This document shows, piece by piece, positions 32,523 through 40,553 of a DNA stretch of 64,000 nucleotides (the first letter of the stretch is position 1; each line of letters begins with the position of its first letter). Below the pieces are notes generated by a model. That model ran no database searches and was not told the DNA's origin. It saw nothing but the letters and a program-made list of their open reading frames with translations. Made by a program: the position numbers and the translations under genes. This stretch comes from Secundilactobacillus angelensis (GTDB lineage: Bacteria > Bacillota > Bacilli > Lactobacillales > Lactobacillaceae), in assembly GCF_012641075.1 (NCBI RefSeq), contig NZ_JAAXLJ010000010.1, forward strand, positions 16,918 to 80,917, given 5' to 3'.

Positions 32523-33032
32523 ATGTCAAAAAAGAAGAAAAAAAGTCAGTTACATAAAACGTTAGTCGAACAGATCCTCGACAAGGCTAAAATCAGCTAC
32601 GAGCAAATGTCCTTTGCCACCCACGAAGCAGGTGATGTCCAGGAAATGGATATTGATGAAAGTACCATTGACCAGCACACGATTTACAAAACGCTGGTAG
32701 CTTCTGGTAAAACCACTGGTCCCGTTGTTGGCGTCCTGCCGCTAGATACACATCTGGACCTGAAAAAATTAGCAAAAGCTTCAGGTAACAAAAAAGTTAA
32801 CATGGTGCCTTTGAAAGAACTCGTTAAGACCACTGGCTACGAGCATGGTGCTAACACGCCTATCGGCATTTGGGAAAAATTAAAGTACCCGATTTACTTT
32901 GACAACACTGCCAAGGAACAGGGTGAAATTATTGTTTCATCCGGTCAAATTGGCCGCTCAGTGAAGGTAAATGCTGAGGCGGTTTGTAAGCTGGTTGATG
33001 GTGAATTTACGGATTTGCTGGAAGAAGAGTAA
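32523..33032 (+). CDS. YbaK/EbsC-type Cys-tRNA(Pro) deacylase
   Basis: 169 residues from ATG 32523; AAGGA lies nine bases upstream, while the ATG at 32514 touches it. A Lys-rich N-terminus, then the YbaK fold: TIYKTLVASGKTTGPVVGVLP with the conserved Lys, KKVNMVPLKELVKTTGYEHG, GIWEKLKYPIYFD and SSGQIGRSVKV. Acts in trans to remove Cys wrongly charged on tRNA-Pro. Followed by family 1 repeats. Confidence 0.93.
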   Translation: MSKKKKKSQLHKTLVEQILDKAKISYEQMSFATHEAGDVQEMDIDESTIDQHTIYKTLVASGKTTGPVVGVLPLDTHLDLKKLAKASGNKKVNMVPLKELVKTTGYEHGANTPIGIWEKLKYPIYFDNTAKEQGEIIVSSGQIGRSVKVNAEAVCKLVDGEFTDLLEEE

Positions 33033-33055
33033 GACAGTTCAATTTTATATAGACT

Positions 33056-33111
33056 AATCGGGCTGCAACAGGCAGAGAGCTGCATAATCATAAATTCAAG
33101 TTTGGGGCTCT
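33056..33111. repeat. Family 1 palindromic repeat, truncated copy
   Basis: AATCGGGCTGCAACAGGC and CAGAGAGCTGCAT match the left end of copies at 10.3 kb; the right end is missing. It lies directly before a full copy. Confidence 0.7.
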
Positions 33112-33124
33112 CAACTCTTACATA

Positions 33125-33247
33125 GCTGAACTGGGCTACAACGAGCAGAGAGCTGCATGGAAGGCGAGGCCCCCACAAATCCAAGTTCAGGATTTATGGG
33201 GGCCTCGCCTTCCATTTCGCTCTCTAAGCGCTCGTTTTCGCACCTTA
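33125..33247. repeat. Family 1 palindromic repeat, full copy
   Basis: Ends resemble those at 10.3 kb (GGGCTACAACGAGCAGAGAG ... GCTCTCTAAGCGCTCG then CGCACCTTA). The middle is a different, perfect 17-bp stem (33159-33175 with 33197-33213). The terminal TTA again supplies the TAA stop of the adjoining minus-strand gene. Confidence 0.85.
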
Positions 33248-33913
33248 ACTTAATCCATTCCACTCCGCCTTAAAATCTTCCAAAAAAGTGGTCATGGTCT
33301 TTTGCCTTCCCTTTGCGATTTTTTTCGCCACTGGGGTATTCATACTTTCTGGCAACTTCAGCAGTTTTTCGTAAAAGTGGTTAATGATTGTTTCGTTCTT
33401 TAAATTACGGTACTCCGATTTGGTCATATTGGTTCTTGGTGCGATATTTGGATCATAGATTTTCTCGCTATGATGCCCGCCATAATAAATCGCTCGAGTT
33501 ATACCAATTGCACCAATTGCATCCAACCGATCCGCATCCTGCACAATTTGACCCTCCAGTGGTAATGGCTGCTGATCATCAGTTAGCGTTTTACTAAATG
33601 ACATGTTGTTGATAATGAACATCACCGCTTGGACTTGATCCGGGTCAAACTCAATGCCCCTCAAAAAGTTCTCCACGTCCCGTTGTGCCGATGAAACATC
33701 CGAAACCAGCTTATCATCAATCACATCATGTAAGTAGGCCGAACTCAGGGTAATCAAATAATCTGCAGAGGGCTCTTCCGCCAACAACATTTTGGCATTG
33801 GTCACTACTCGGTTAATATGATCGATGCCATGCCCAGTAGCATCTCCTGCCAATTTTTGCGCGGTATAGTTACTAATTGCAGCTAATTGCTCAGTTGCTT
33901 CCAAATCACTCAC
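33245..33913 (-). CDS. HD-domain phosphohydrolase
   Basis: 222 residues from a GTG at 33913, four bases after GAGAAGG; TTG 33916 is an alternative. HD superfamily metal motifs: GHGIDHINRV, SSAYLHDVIDD (His-Asp), and QDADRLDAIGAIG. Layout resembles YedJ-like phosphohydrolases, which probably act on nucleotides or other phosphoesters; substrate unknown. Its stop codon is in the end of a family 1 repeat. Confidence 0.88.
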   Translation of the reverse strand: MSDLEATEQLAAISNYTAQKLAGDATGHGIDHINRVVTNAKMLLAEEPSADYLITLSSAYLHDVIDDKLVSDVSSAQRDVENFLRGIEFDPDQVQAVMFIINNMSFSKTLTDDQQPLPLEGQIVQDADRLDAIGAIGITRAIYYGGHHSEKIYDPNIAPRTNMTKSEYRNLKNETIINHFYEKLLKLPESMNTPVAKKIAKGRQKTMTTFLEDFKAEWNGLS

Positions 33914-34143
33914 CAATCCTTCTCAATAATAGGAAATATGATACTTTATTTTTATTAAAACTAGATTAGAATAATTTCGTCTTGAAAACTTCAAACAACT
34001 GTTTATAAAATCTATCATCAACGTCAATCTATAACATAGTGTTGCTGCGTGGGACTACTGGTTTAACATCTTTTCTTGCTTACTCTCAGCAAACATGCTA
34101 AATTCAGATGAGAAATAGATTAATCAAGGAGGCTCACATTCAT

Positions 34144-34896
34144 ATGACACCAGTATCCTTCAAGGGACTGTCGCTGGGTAGCGGCGTTCCAAAGATTTGT
34201 GTTCCAATTACGGGAGCAGATTCAAACGCCGTCATTGGCCAAGCCGGAGAAATTGTCTCTTCTTCAGCCGATATTGCGGAGTGGCGCTTAGACTACTTTA
34301 ACGATTTAGAAGATACTGCAGGAATCCTTTCTACAGCTAACCGGTTAGTTGAAATTCTTGGCGATTTGCCATTAATTATCACGCTACGCGACCGCTCAGA
34401 AGGCGGTAAACGCCAGATTGCAGACGCTGATTATTTAATGTTATACACCCAAATCGTGTTACGAACAGAGGTCACTGCTATTGACGTTGAGTGGCGCCGC
34501 GAGCCTGACATTGCGGATCAGTTGATCGCTCTAGGACGCTCCCATCAAGTACGAACCATCATCAGTCATCATGAATTTGAGCACACCCCGACAAAAAGTG
34601 AAATGATTACCCAACTTAAAAAAATGGCCCAATTAAACGGTGACGTTGTCAAACTGGCTGTCATGCCTGAAAATAACGATGACGTTTTAAATCTAATGGT
34701 GGCTACTCACGACTCCAGTCAAGATATTTCGCAGCCCATCATCACCATGGCAATGGGCTCACTGGGTGCCGTCACACGAGTTGCCGGTCAAACTTTTGAT
34801 AGTGTACTGACTTTCGCCACCACCTCATCATTATCTGCGCCTGGACAATTGACGGTAGACCAAACCCGCCAAATTTTGAAAATCATTGCCCACTAA
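34144..34896 (+). CDS. aroD: 3-dehydroquinate dehydratase, type I
   Basis: 250 residues from ATG 34144, eleven bases after AAGGAGG. Shikimate pathway step three. Motifs: AEWRLDYFND near the substrate site, the catalytic His in ISHHEFEHTPTK, the Schiff-base Lys in VVKLAVMPEN, and MAMGSLGAVTRV. It stands alone without other aro genes; the shikimate product feeds chorismate and hence the trp enzymes at the start of the window. Confidence 0.95.
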   Translation: MTPVSFKGLSLGSGVPKICVPITGADSNAVIGQAGEIVSSSADIAEWRLDYFNDLEDTAGILSTANRLVEILGDLPLIITLRDRSEGGKRQIADADYLMLYTQIVLRTEVTAIDVEWRREPDIADQLIALGRSHQVRTIISHHEFEHTPTKSEMITQLKKMAQLNGDVVKLAVMPENNDDVLNLMVATHDSSQDISQPIITMAMGSLGAVTRVAGQTFDSVLTFATTSSLSAPGQLTVDQTRQILKIIAH

Positions 34897-35030
34897 ATCG
34901 CTTTTTAATCTTTTTAAGTTAAACTCATGATATGAGATGGTCGTAGCGATTATGCTGGATGACAATGATAATTTTAGCGAAATTATTGAAACAGCTTACA
35001 TTATCTGATATATTATTAGGTGCAAGATAC

Positions 35031-35044
35031 GTAAAACGTTTTAC
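35031..35044 (+). promoter_or_regulatory. LacI-type operator upstream of rbsK
   Basis: GTAAAACGTTTTAC is a perfect 14-bp palindrome with central CG, typical of LacI-family (RbsR) sites. It lies 50 bases before the ribokinase start; a TATTAT box at 35010-35015 is just upstream. Confidence 0.65.
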
Positions 35045-35093
35045 CTAACATTTAATTTAAATAAATTCACAATTTGAAATGAGGTTTACTAAG

Positions 35094-36026
35094 ATGACTA
35101 ATCGTGTAACTGTAATTGGTAGTTTGAATGTGGACACAATCCTTGAAATCCCCCGTTTACCAAAACCCGGTGAAACCCTCGCTATGGGCGACCAATCCTT
35201 CGCTGGTGGCGGTAAGGGTTCTAACCAAGGAATTGCTGCTGGCCGTGCCGGTGCCGACACCTACTTTATTGGTAAAATTGGCGACGACGCTAACGGTAAG
35301 TTTATGGTGAAATCCATGACTGACTCTGGTATTAACGTAGACCAGATCACCGTTACTGATGATGCTAAAACTGGCCAAGCCTTTATCTTACTTGATAAAA
35401 ACGGTCAAAACTCCATTTTGGTTTATGGTGGTGCTAACCAAGTATTGTCGACTAAAGACGTTGATAATGCGAAGGACACGATTGCTAAGAGTGATTTCAT
35501 TATTACCCAATTTGAAACACCGCTTGATGTTGCTGAAGCAGCTTTCAAGGTTGCCAAAGAAAACAACGTTGTCACTATTTTGAACCCGGCTCCTGCTCAG
35601 GAAACCATTCCAGCTAGTTTGTTAGCTGTTAGTGATCTAGTCGTACCAAACGAAACTGAATGCCAAACCTTAACTGGCGTTGAGATTACTGACGAAGCTT
35701 CCATGATCAAGGGTGCTGAAAAGCTCCACGCAATGGGTGCTAAAGGCGTTATCATCACTGTCGGCAGCAAGGGTGCTTTCTACCACACTGCAGACGGTAA
35801 CTACGGCTTTGTAGATGCCTTCAAGGTTAACGCCGTTGATACAACAGCTGCCGGCGATACCTTTATCGGTGCTTTAAGTTCTCAACTAAAACCTGACTTC
35901 AGCAACTTGGCTGAAGCTATCCGCTTCGCTAACCGTGCGTCATCCATCACCGTTCAACGAATGGGTGCCCACCCTTCAATTCCAACTTTAGCGGAAATTG
36001 AAGCCGCTGAAAAAGCTGATAAATAA
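35094..36026 (+). CDS. rbsK: Ribokinase
   Basis: 310 residues from ATG 35094, nine bases after GAGG. PfkB family: VIGSLNVDTIL, GGGKGSNQGIAAGRAG, and the catalytic DTTAAGDTFIGAL with the base Asp. Phosphorylates ribose to ribose 5-phosphate for the phosphoketolase pathway. No rbsD, rbsU or rbsR is adjacent, but an operator suggests a distant LacI-type repressor. Confidence 0.94.
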   Translation: MTNRVTVIGSLNVDTILEIPRLPKPGETLAMGDQSFAGGGKGSNQGIAAGRAGADTYFIGKIGDDANGKFMVKSMTDSGINVDQITVTDDAKTGQAFILLDKNGQNSILVYGGANQVLSTKDVDNAKDTIAKSDFIITQFETPLDVAEAAFKVAKENNVVTILNPAPAQETIPASLLAVSDLVVPNETECQTLTGVEITDEASMIKGAEKLHAMGAKGVIITVGSKGAFYHTADGNYGFVDAFKVNAVDTTAAGDTFIGALSSQLKPDFSNLAEAIRFANRASSITVQRMGAHPSIPTLAEIEAAEKADK

Positions 36027-36040
36027 TTTTCTGAAATATT

Positions 36041-36086
36041 AAAAAGGATGTGTCCTCACTAATTCCAGTGAGAATACATCCTTTTT
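36041..36086. terminator. Bidirectional terminator after rbsK
   Basis: AAAAAGGATG with CATCCTTTTT plus inner CTCACT/AGTGAG; genes on both sides converge here. Confidence 0.9.
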
Positions 36087-36119
36087 AATTATCCTATACA
36101 CTTAACGTTCACTACTGAT

Positions 36120-36485
36120 TTAAGCGATTGTTTCAATTGGCAAATGCATACCCTTCCAGCCTTCTAGGGCACATGAAAGTTCGTAAGCTTTGAAACCAGC
36201 TGAAAGCAAGGTCAGCAAAGCTGCTTTGCCCAATGTCGTACCGGCAGTCCAGTCATATACCACGTAAGTCTTAGATTTGTCCAACTCATCAAGATGGTTA
36301 GAAAGATCCTTAGCAGCAATGGCAACGGCACCTTTAATTTGGTCCTTTTTGATTTGGGCTGGGGCGTTTCTAACGTCTAACACAACGTATTTTGAGTCTG
36401 GTTTTTGCATTTCTGGTAAAACCTCGTCGTGGCCGATGTAGAGACTCATATATGTTTTTAAGAAGTTAATTTTTTCGTTTTCCAT
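36120..36485 (-). CDS. Rhodanese-like protein lacking the catalytic cysteine
   Basis: 121 residues. Rhodanese fold: KYVVLDVRNAPAQIKKDQIKG, then VVYDWTAGTTLGKAALLTL where the active-site loop normally has Cys after the strand; here it reads DWTAGT without Cys. SCALEGWKGM near the end has a Cys but outside the loop. It is likely non-catalytic, binding or regulatory. It follows the MarR gene by two bases on the same transcript. Confidence 0.82.
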   Translation of the reverse strand: MENEKINFLKTYMSLYIGHDEVLPEMQKPDSKYVVLDVRNAPAQIKKDQIKGAVAIAAKDLSNHLDELDKSKTYVVYDWTAGTTLGKAALLTLLSAGFKAYELSCALEGWKGMHLPIETIA

Positions 36486-36487
36486 GT

Positions 36488-37015
36488 TTATTTCTCCATT
36501 TCTTGTTCAAGTGTCTGTGTACCATTCTGAATCTTTGCTAACAAATGTGATAGTGTAGTTAATTCATCCGAAGATAAATCTCCAAATAAGGTTTGAACTG
36601 CATCAAAATTATGTGGTAGAAAAGATAATAAAACCCTTTCTCCTTCCGCCGTCAAACTAATTAAGGTCGCTCGTTTGTCCGTGGGAGACGGTTGCTTGTC
36701 AACCCGTCTCTGGTCCACTAACCCCCTTAATAGCTTACTGACGGTTGCCCTAGTGGCACCTAATTTTTCAGCGAGTTGTAACGGCAATAACTGCTGATGC
36801 GGTGCTTCGTAAAGAAACATCAAAATAACGAATCGCGATTCCGTTAACTGGTATTTCGCTAACACCGCGTCATATTGGCGCTGCATCTCACGATATGAAT
36901 ACTGGAAGTTTAAAAACTGCTGTACGGTATCAATATCAATGTCGGAATTAACCTTACCGATACTCAACGCTAACCGAGTAGCATTCGGACGATCTTTGAA
37001 ATTACCTTTTTCCAT
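36488..37015 (-). CDS. MarR family regulator paired with rhodanese-like gene
   Basis: 175 residues. N-terminal ~30 residues are extra. Winged helix LPLQLAEKLGATRATVSKLL then wing PSPTDKRATLISLTAEGERV. First gene of a two-gene operon. A perfect palindrome (TTAGCCGGCTAA) lies 25 bases upstream and probably is its own operator. Confidence 0.88.
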   Translation of the reverse strand: MEKGNFKDRPNATRLALSIGKVNSDIDIDTVQQFLNFQYSYREMQRQYDAVLAKYQLTESRFVILMFLYEAPHQQLLPLQLAEKLGATRATVSKLLRGLVDQRRVDKQPSPTDKRATLISLTAEGERVLLSFLPHNFDAVQTLFGDLSSDELTTLSHLLAKIQNGTQTLEQEMEK

Positions 37016-37039
37016 CTTTTTCAGACCTTTATAATTTAA

Positions 37040-37051
37040 TTAGCCGGCTAA
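37040..37051 (-). promoter_or_regulatory. Candidate MarR operator
   Basis: TTAGCCGGCTAA, a perfect 12-bp palindrome, just upstream of the 36488-37015 gene; typical size and position for an autoregulatory MarR box. Confidence 0.6.
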
Positions 37052-37106
37052 CTATATTACATTGAACAGTATACTGACTTTAAAAAATAAGTCAAGCATA
37101 CAATTC

Positions 37107-37143
37107 AAAAAGCGGTAAGCTCATTTACCAGAGCTTACCGCTT
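37107..37143 (-). terminator. Terminator of the 615-residue membrane protein gene
   Basis: AAGCGGTAAGCTC with GAGCTTACCGCTT, then TTTTT on the minus strand. Confidence 0.88.
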
Positions 37144-37156
37144 AACATTTCAATCA

Positions 37157-39004
37157 TTATTTCTGTGTTTTAATCGACTGATTCTTATAGGTTTCAAGGC
37201 CAACATTAGCCGTTGCCAGCTGGTTCTTATCTGAAGCAGTGGCTTTAAAGCTAACTTTATCACCAGTCTGAATGAACTGATCAATTGGCTGGAAGGTCTT
37301 CGCTGAAGTATCCATCCGGTAAACGTGGCTGTCACCCTTTAAGATAAACAGGATCTGCTTATCATCCGGTTTAACCACCCGTTCAACAGTCCCGAATATG
37401 GTCTTACCAGTAACTTTCGGTTCAACGGTTGTTCCCGTCTTGGCGCCCACACGCTGCTGGAATATTTCCAATGTGCTCTGAGCGTCATCACCAATTGCAT
37501 AGGTACCGCTTTGGTTATTGCCATCTGCCAGCAGATAAACGAACTTCATAAAGGAGTTGTTATCCCGGTCAAGCATGGAAACGACCCAAGTTGGATTGCC
37601 ATTAATTCTGTAAAGTAATGGCAAGGTCCCCTTATAGTTTTGCGGATTAATATCTTGCTGAGCGTAGGAAATGGCCCGTTCTGGTGTCATGACGTTACCG
37701 TGCTCACGGTAGTAGTGAAGCGTGTTAGTTCTAGCATCCACGAAGGCATAGCCAAGAATGGAGCTTTGGTGACTATTAACACTGGTCATCCCGGTGAAGT
37801 AATAGATCCGGCCCTTATAGGCGTAAGGCGTTAACGTCTTGCCACCCTCAGTTCCGGCTTCCGTTGGCTTCATCACGTCATTATGACCACCAAAACTGGT
37901 AGCGTTCCAGAAACCGTGACGGTAACGGCCAAACATTGACACTTCTTTTTGAACCAATTCAGGTGTAGCGGCCACATCAACGAACTTTGGTACTTTATTA
38001 GGTGAATAGACCTTGACCTTACCATTAACGGTATTTAGCACCGCAACTTTGTAATGTTTAAAATCATAGTTTCGATTAAAGTACGAAATTGGCTTGGCGA
38101 GCGTTCGAACGTAGTAAGGCGTTCCGTTGTTATCAACCTCTAGCTGTGACGTATCACCAACCATGGTATACCCCATACTGTAAGCATTGATCCGCCGATC
38201 AGCGTCACGGTTGAAATAAGCACTTGGCGTATAACGCATGGATTTAGCCACGAACTTTGGATCTGCGTTCTTATCAGTGGCATTAGTCATGAAGTAGCCT
38301 GGTACTTTTTGATAGTGAATATAACGCCAGAAACCGCCAGAGAATTCAACGGGCGCCACGTAAACCATTTTGCCGTTATACATCTGAACCCGCATATGGT
38401 TTAAATCGTAAACGTTAGAGTTCTTAAAACTGTTCAGTGAGTTATTCATGTCAGTAGAAACAGTTTGCGGTGCGTTGACCACTGGGGTTTCAGCACTATT
38501 CTTGATGACAGGCATTGGCGCACCATCAGTAGAATTATTCATTTCCGTCTTAATGGAATCGACGGCTGGCTTAGGATTCATCGACGTAATCACCGAAGCA
38601 GCACTGCTCAAAATAATCACCACGACAAACGCCGCCACTGCAGCGCCAACTAAACGGCCGACCCAACCAATAGTAATGCCAAAACTACGCATCAAACGGC
38701 TAAAATAGTTGTCCTGGTTGACAGCGCGTTCCTTTACGGCATTGGGATTGAAAACGAAGCGGCGCAATACAGCCACCACCACAAATCCAGCAATTAACCA
38801 CAGTAGCCAACCGTCAATCAATGACGGATAGGCTAGATCTGGCAAATTAAAGTACGTATTGATATAGCTGACAACAAATAACACGATAATGGCGATAATT
38901 CCCCACGAACGCCATCGACGGTTACTGATCCACAAGAACCAAATAAACGGAATCAATAACCCTGATAATTTAACAAGTGTGATCAAGGCAAAATAACTTA
39001 GCAT
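37157..39004 (-). CDS. Large membrane-anchored protein of unknown function
   Basis: 615 residues from ATG 39004 (GAGG upstream; the earlier in-frame ATG has no site). Four hydrophobic segments in the first ~160 residues (about 3-23, 32-50, 64-82, 112-140), then a ~450-residue domain probably outside the cell, rich in Tyr, Asn and Val (FWRYIHYQKVPGYFM, GRYRHGFWNATSFGGH). The end, ~70 residues, looks like a small beta domain. No family recognised, and no cell-wall anchor. Single gene. Confidence 0.8.
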   Translation of the reverse strand: MLSYFALITLVKLSGLLIPFIWFLWISNRRWRSWGIIAIIVLFVVSYINTYFNLPDLAYPSLIDGWLLWLIAGFVVVAVLRRFVFNPNAVKERAVNQDNYFSRLMRSFGITIGWVGRLVGAAVAAFVVVIILSSAASVITSMNPKPAVDSIKTEMNNSTDGAPMPVIKNSAETPVVNAPQTVSTDMNNSLNSFKNSNVYDLNHMRVQMYNGKMVYVAPVEFSGGFWRYIHYQKVPGYFMTNATDKNADPKFVAKSMRYTPSAYFNRDADRRINAYSMGYTMVGDTSQLEVDNNGTPYYVRTLAKPISYFNRNYDFKHYKVAVLNTVNGKVKVYSPNKVPKFVDVAATPELVQKEVSMFGRYRHGFWNATSFGGHNDVMKPTEAGTEGGKTLTPYAYKGRIYYFTGMTSVNSHQSSILGYAFVDARTNTLHYYREHGNVMTPERAISYAQQDINPQNYKGTLPLLYRINGNPTWVVSMLDRDNNSFMKFVYLLADGNNQSGTYAIGDDAQSTLEIFQQRVGAKTGTTVEPKVTGKTIFGTVERVVKPDDKQILFILKGDSHVYRMDTSAKTFQPIDQFIQTGDKVSFKATASDKNQLATANVGLETYKNQSIKTQK

Positions 39005-39110
39005 GGCTAATCCTCTTTCTTTCCTGTTTCCCAAATACAGAATTTGTTAACTGTAGTATACCAAATTGTGACCGCCACTGTCTGAGAGTTCACTGCTAAA
39101 CATGACACAT

Positions 39111-39147
39111 AAAAAGCTAGCTCCCATCAAGTAGAAAACTAGCTTTA
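39111..39147 (-). terminator. Terminator after the 105-residue protein gene
   Basis: AAAGCTAG with CTAGCTTT and T-rich minus-strand tail. Confidence 0.7.
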
Positions 39148-39174
39148 AATGATTGTATTTTAAAAAATAAACGC

Positions 39175-39492
39175 TTAAGAAACACTGGCAGCAAACGTAT
39201 CGATCAACCGCGCGATTTCCTTAATCACCGCAATGATATCAATATGATCAGAAGCCAGACTACCAGTGGCCAGTAACTTCTCAGCTTTTGGTTTATCGGT
39301 CAATTCAATCTGATATTTTTCTAACAGCGTATCTAATAAATAGTCCGCGCTGCTTTCACGAGCTTCTTGTAGTTTGAAATCCTCAGCGTGCCCCGATTCA
39401 TTTACCCAAAGCGTAAAGGTTTGCAAATTACGGCAGACGTGAGATATAAAATTTTTATCTTCAGGTGTTAGCAAATAAATACTATCGTTCAT
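39175..39492 (-). CDS. Small cytoplasmic protein of unknown function
   Basis: 105 residues, acidic, mostly helical (ESSADYLLDTLLEKYQIEL, IIAVIKEIARLIDTFAAS). No membrane or signal segment. ATG start after GAGTGGTGG and an intrinsic terminator support a real gene. No family recognised. Confidence 0.6.
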   Translation of the reverse strand: MNDSIYLLTPEDKNFISHVCRNLQTFTLWVNESGHAEDFKLQEARESSADYLLDTLLEKYQIELTDKPKAEKLLATGSLASDHIDIIAVIKEIARLIDTFAASVS

Positions 39493-39676
39493 TCCGAACC
39501 ACCACTCTTAATTTAAATTCATGATTCTCTCATTTTGTTTTAAGTTTAACACACCTGCATAAAGATTGAAAGAAATGGATTGGAATCGCTTACTTCAATG
39601 TGAATTCATGATATTATGAGTATATAAAATAATCATATTGTGAACTGAACAGAATTCAAGAAGGGAGTTATCCACT

Positions 39677-40330
39677 ATGTACCGTGTGCTGATTGCTGAT
39701 AATCAACCGGTGTATCGAGTCGGTTTAAAAGCCGTAATCAATGCCCAGCCAAAATTTAACGTTGTGGCTGAGGTTGATGATGCTACAGACGCCTACGTCA
39801 AGGTAGCCGACGGTGCTATTGACTTAGTTGTGATGGCAATTTCAATGCCGCCTGGCGAGTGCGGTGTTGGAGCTACTCGGCGAATTCACGAAGATTACCC
39901 TGATGTCAAAATTCTGATTAATACGTCGCATGACGAGCACCATTATATCGACGATAGTCTACACTATGGTGCGACTGGATACGTGTTAAAGGATTCTCCA
40001 GAATCTGAATTCATCGATGCGCTAACCACGGTAGCTCAAAACCACATCTTCGTTGATCAAAACATCGTGCTGACTCCCGCTGACTTCGAACGAATTGACT
40101 CAGTCCAGGCTGATGAACAACTCTATTATTATAACGCGCTTTCTAGTCGTGAGCGTGAAATTTTACCGTTAATGGTATTAAGCTGGTCAAATAAGGAAAT
40201 CGCCAGCCGACTATATATCACGACCAAGACAGTAGAAGCGCATAAATCTAACATTATGCGCAAACTCAATTACCCCTCACATGCCATGCTAGTCAAATAT
40301 GCCTTAAAGAATAGTCTCGTTAATTTTTAA
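39677..40330 (+). CDS. NarL/LuxR-type response regulator without phospho-acceptor Asp
   Basis: 217 residues, start ATG 39677 with GGGAG upstream. Receiver domain (1-125) then LuxR helix-turn-helix (LSSREREILPLMVLSWSNKE, then IASRLYITTKTVEAHKSNIM). The phosphorylation site normally reads D-x-x-M-P; here the strand reads LVVMAISMPPGE, so Ala (codon GCA) replaces Asp. The first acidic pocket is ADN in place of DD. The Thr (NTSHDE) and Lys (VLKDSPE) are kept. No histidine kinase is adjacent. It probably works without phosphorylation. Confidence 0.9.
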   Translation: MYRVLIADNQPVYRVGLKAVINAQPKFNVVAEVDDATDAYVKVADGAIDLVVMAISMPPGECGVGATRRIHEDYPDVKILINTSHDEHHYIDDSLHYGATGYVLKDSPESEFIDALTTVAQNHIFVDQNIVLTPADFERIDSVQADEQLYYYNALSSREREILPLMVLSWSNKEIASRLYITTKTVEAHKSNIMRKLNYPSHAMLVKYALKNSLVNF

Positions 40331-40440
40331 TTGCTAAACAGTGTGTGACTTAAGTCGACATCGATAAATTTTTTCTCCAGGTTCTTAACTGGAACATGAA
40401 AAATGGTCTCTTTTTGTCCAATAATTTGATCTAGCCTAAA

Positions 40441-40543
40441 ACACAACTCAGATTCCGGCCATTTAAGACAAATAACCCCACCCCGATAAAAAACATCGGA
40501 ATGGGGTTATTTGTCTTAAACTCTGGAATCTACGGAGTTGTGT
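40441..40543. repeat. Long near-perfect hairpin between convergent genes
   Basis: ACACAACTC (40441) pairs with GAGTTGTGT (to 40543), AGATTCC with GGAATCT, then a perfect 19-bp stem (40462-40480 with 40502-40520) and CCGAT/ATCGG at the top. No T tract at the base, so not a standard terminator. Confidence 0.8.
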
Positions 40544-40553
40544 CACACTCTTT

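Noticed and set aside
40436..40552. CRISPR-like repeat or attachment site
   Set aside because: It is one self-complementary hairpin, not an array of spaced direct repeats; no cas or integrase genes are near.
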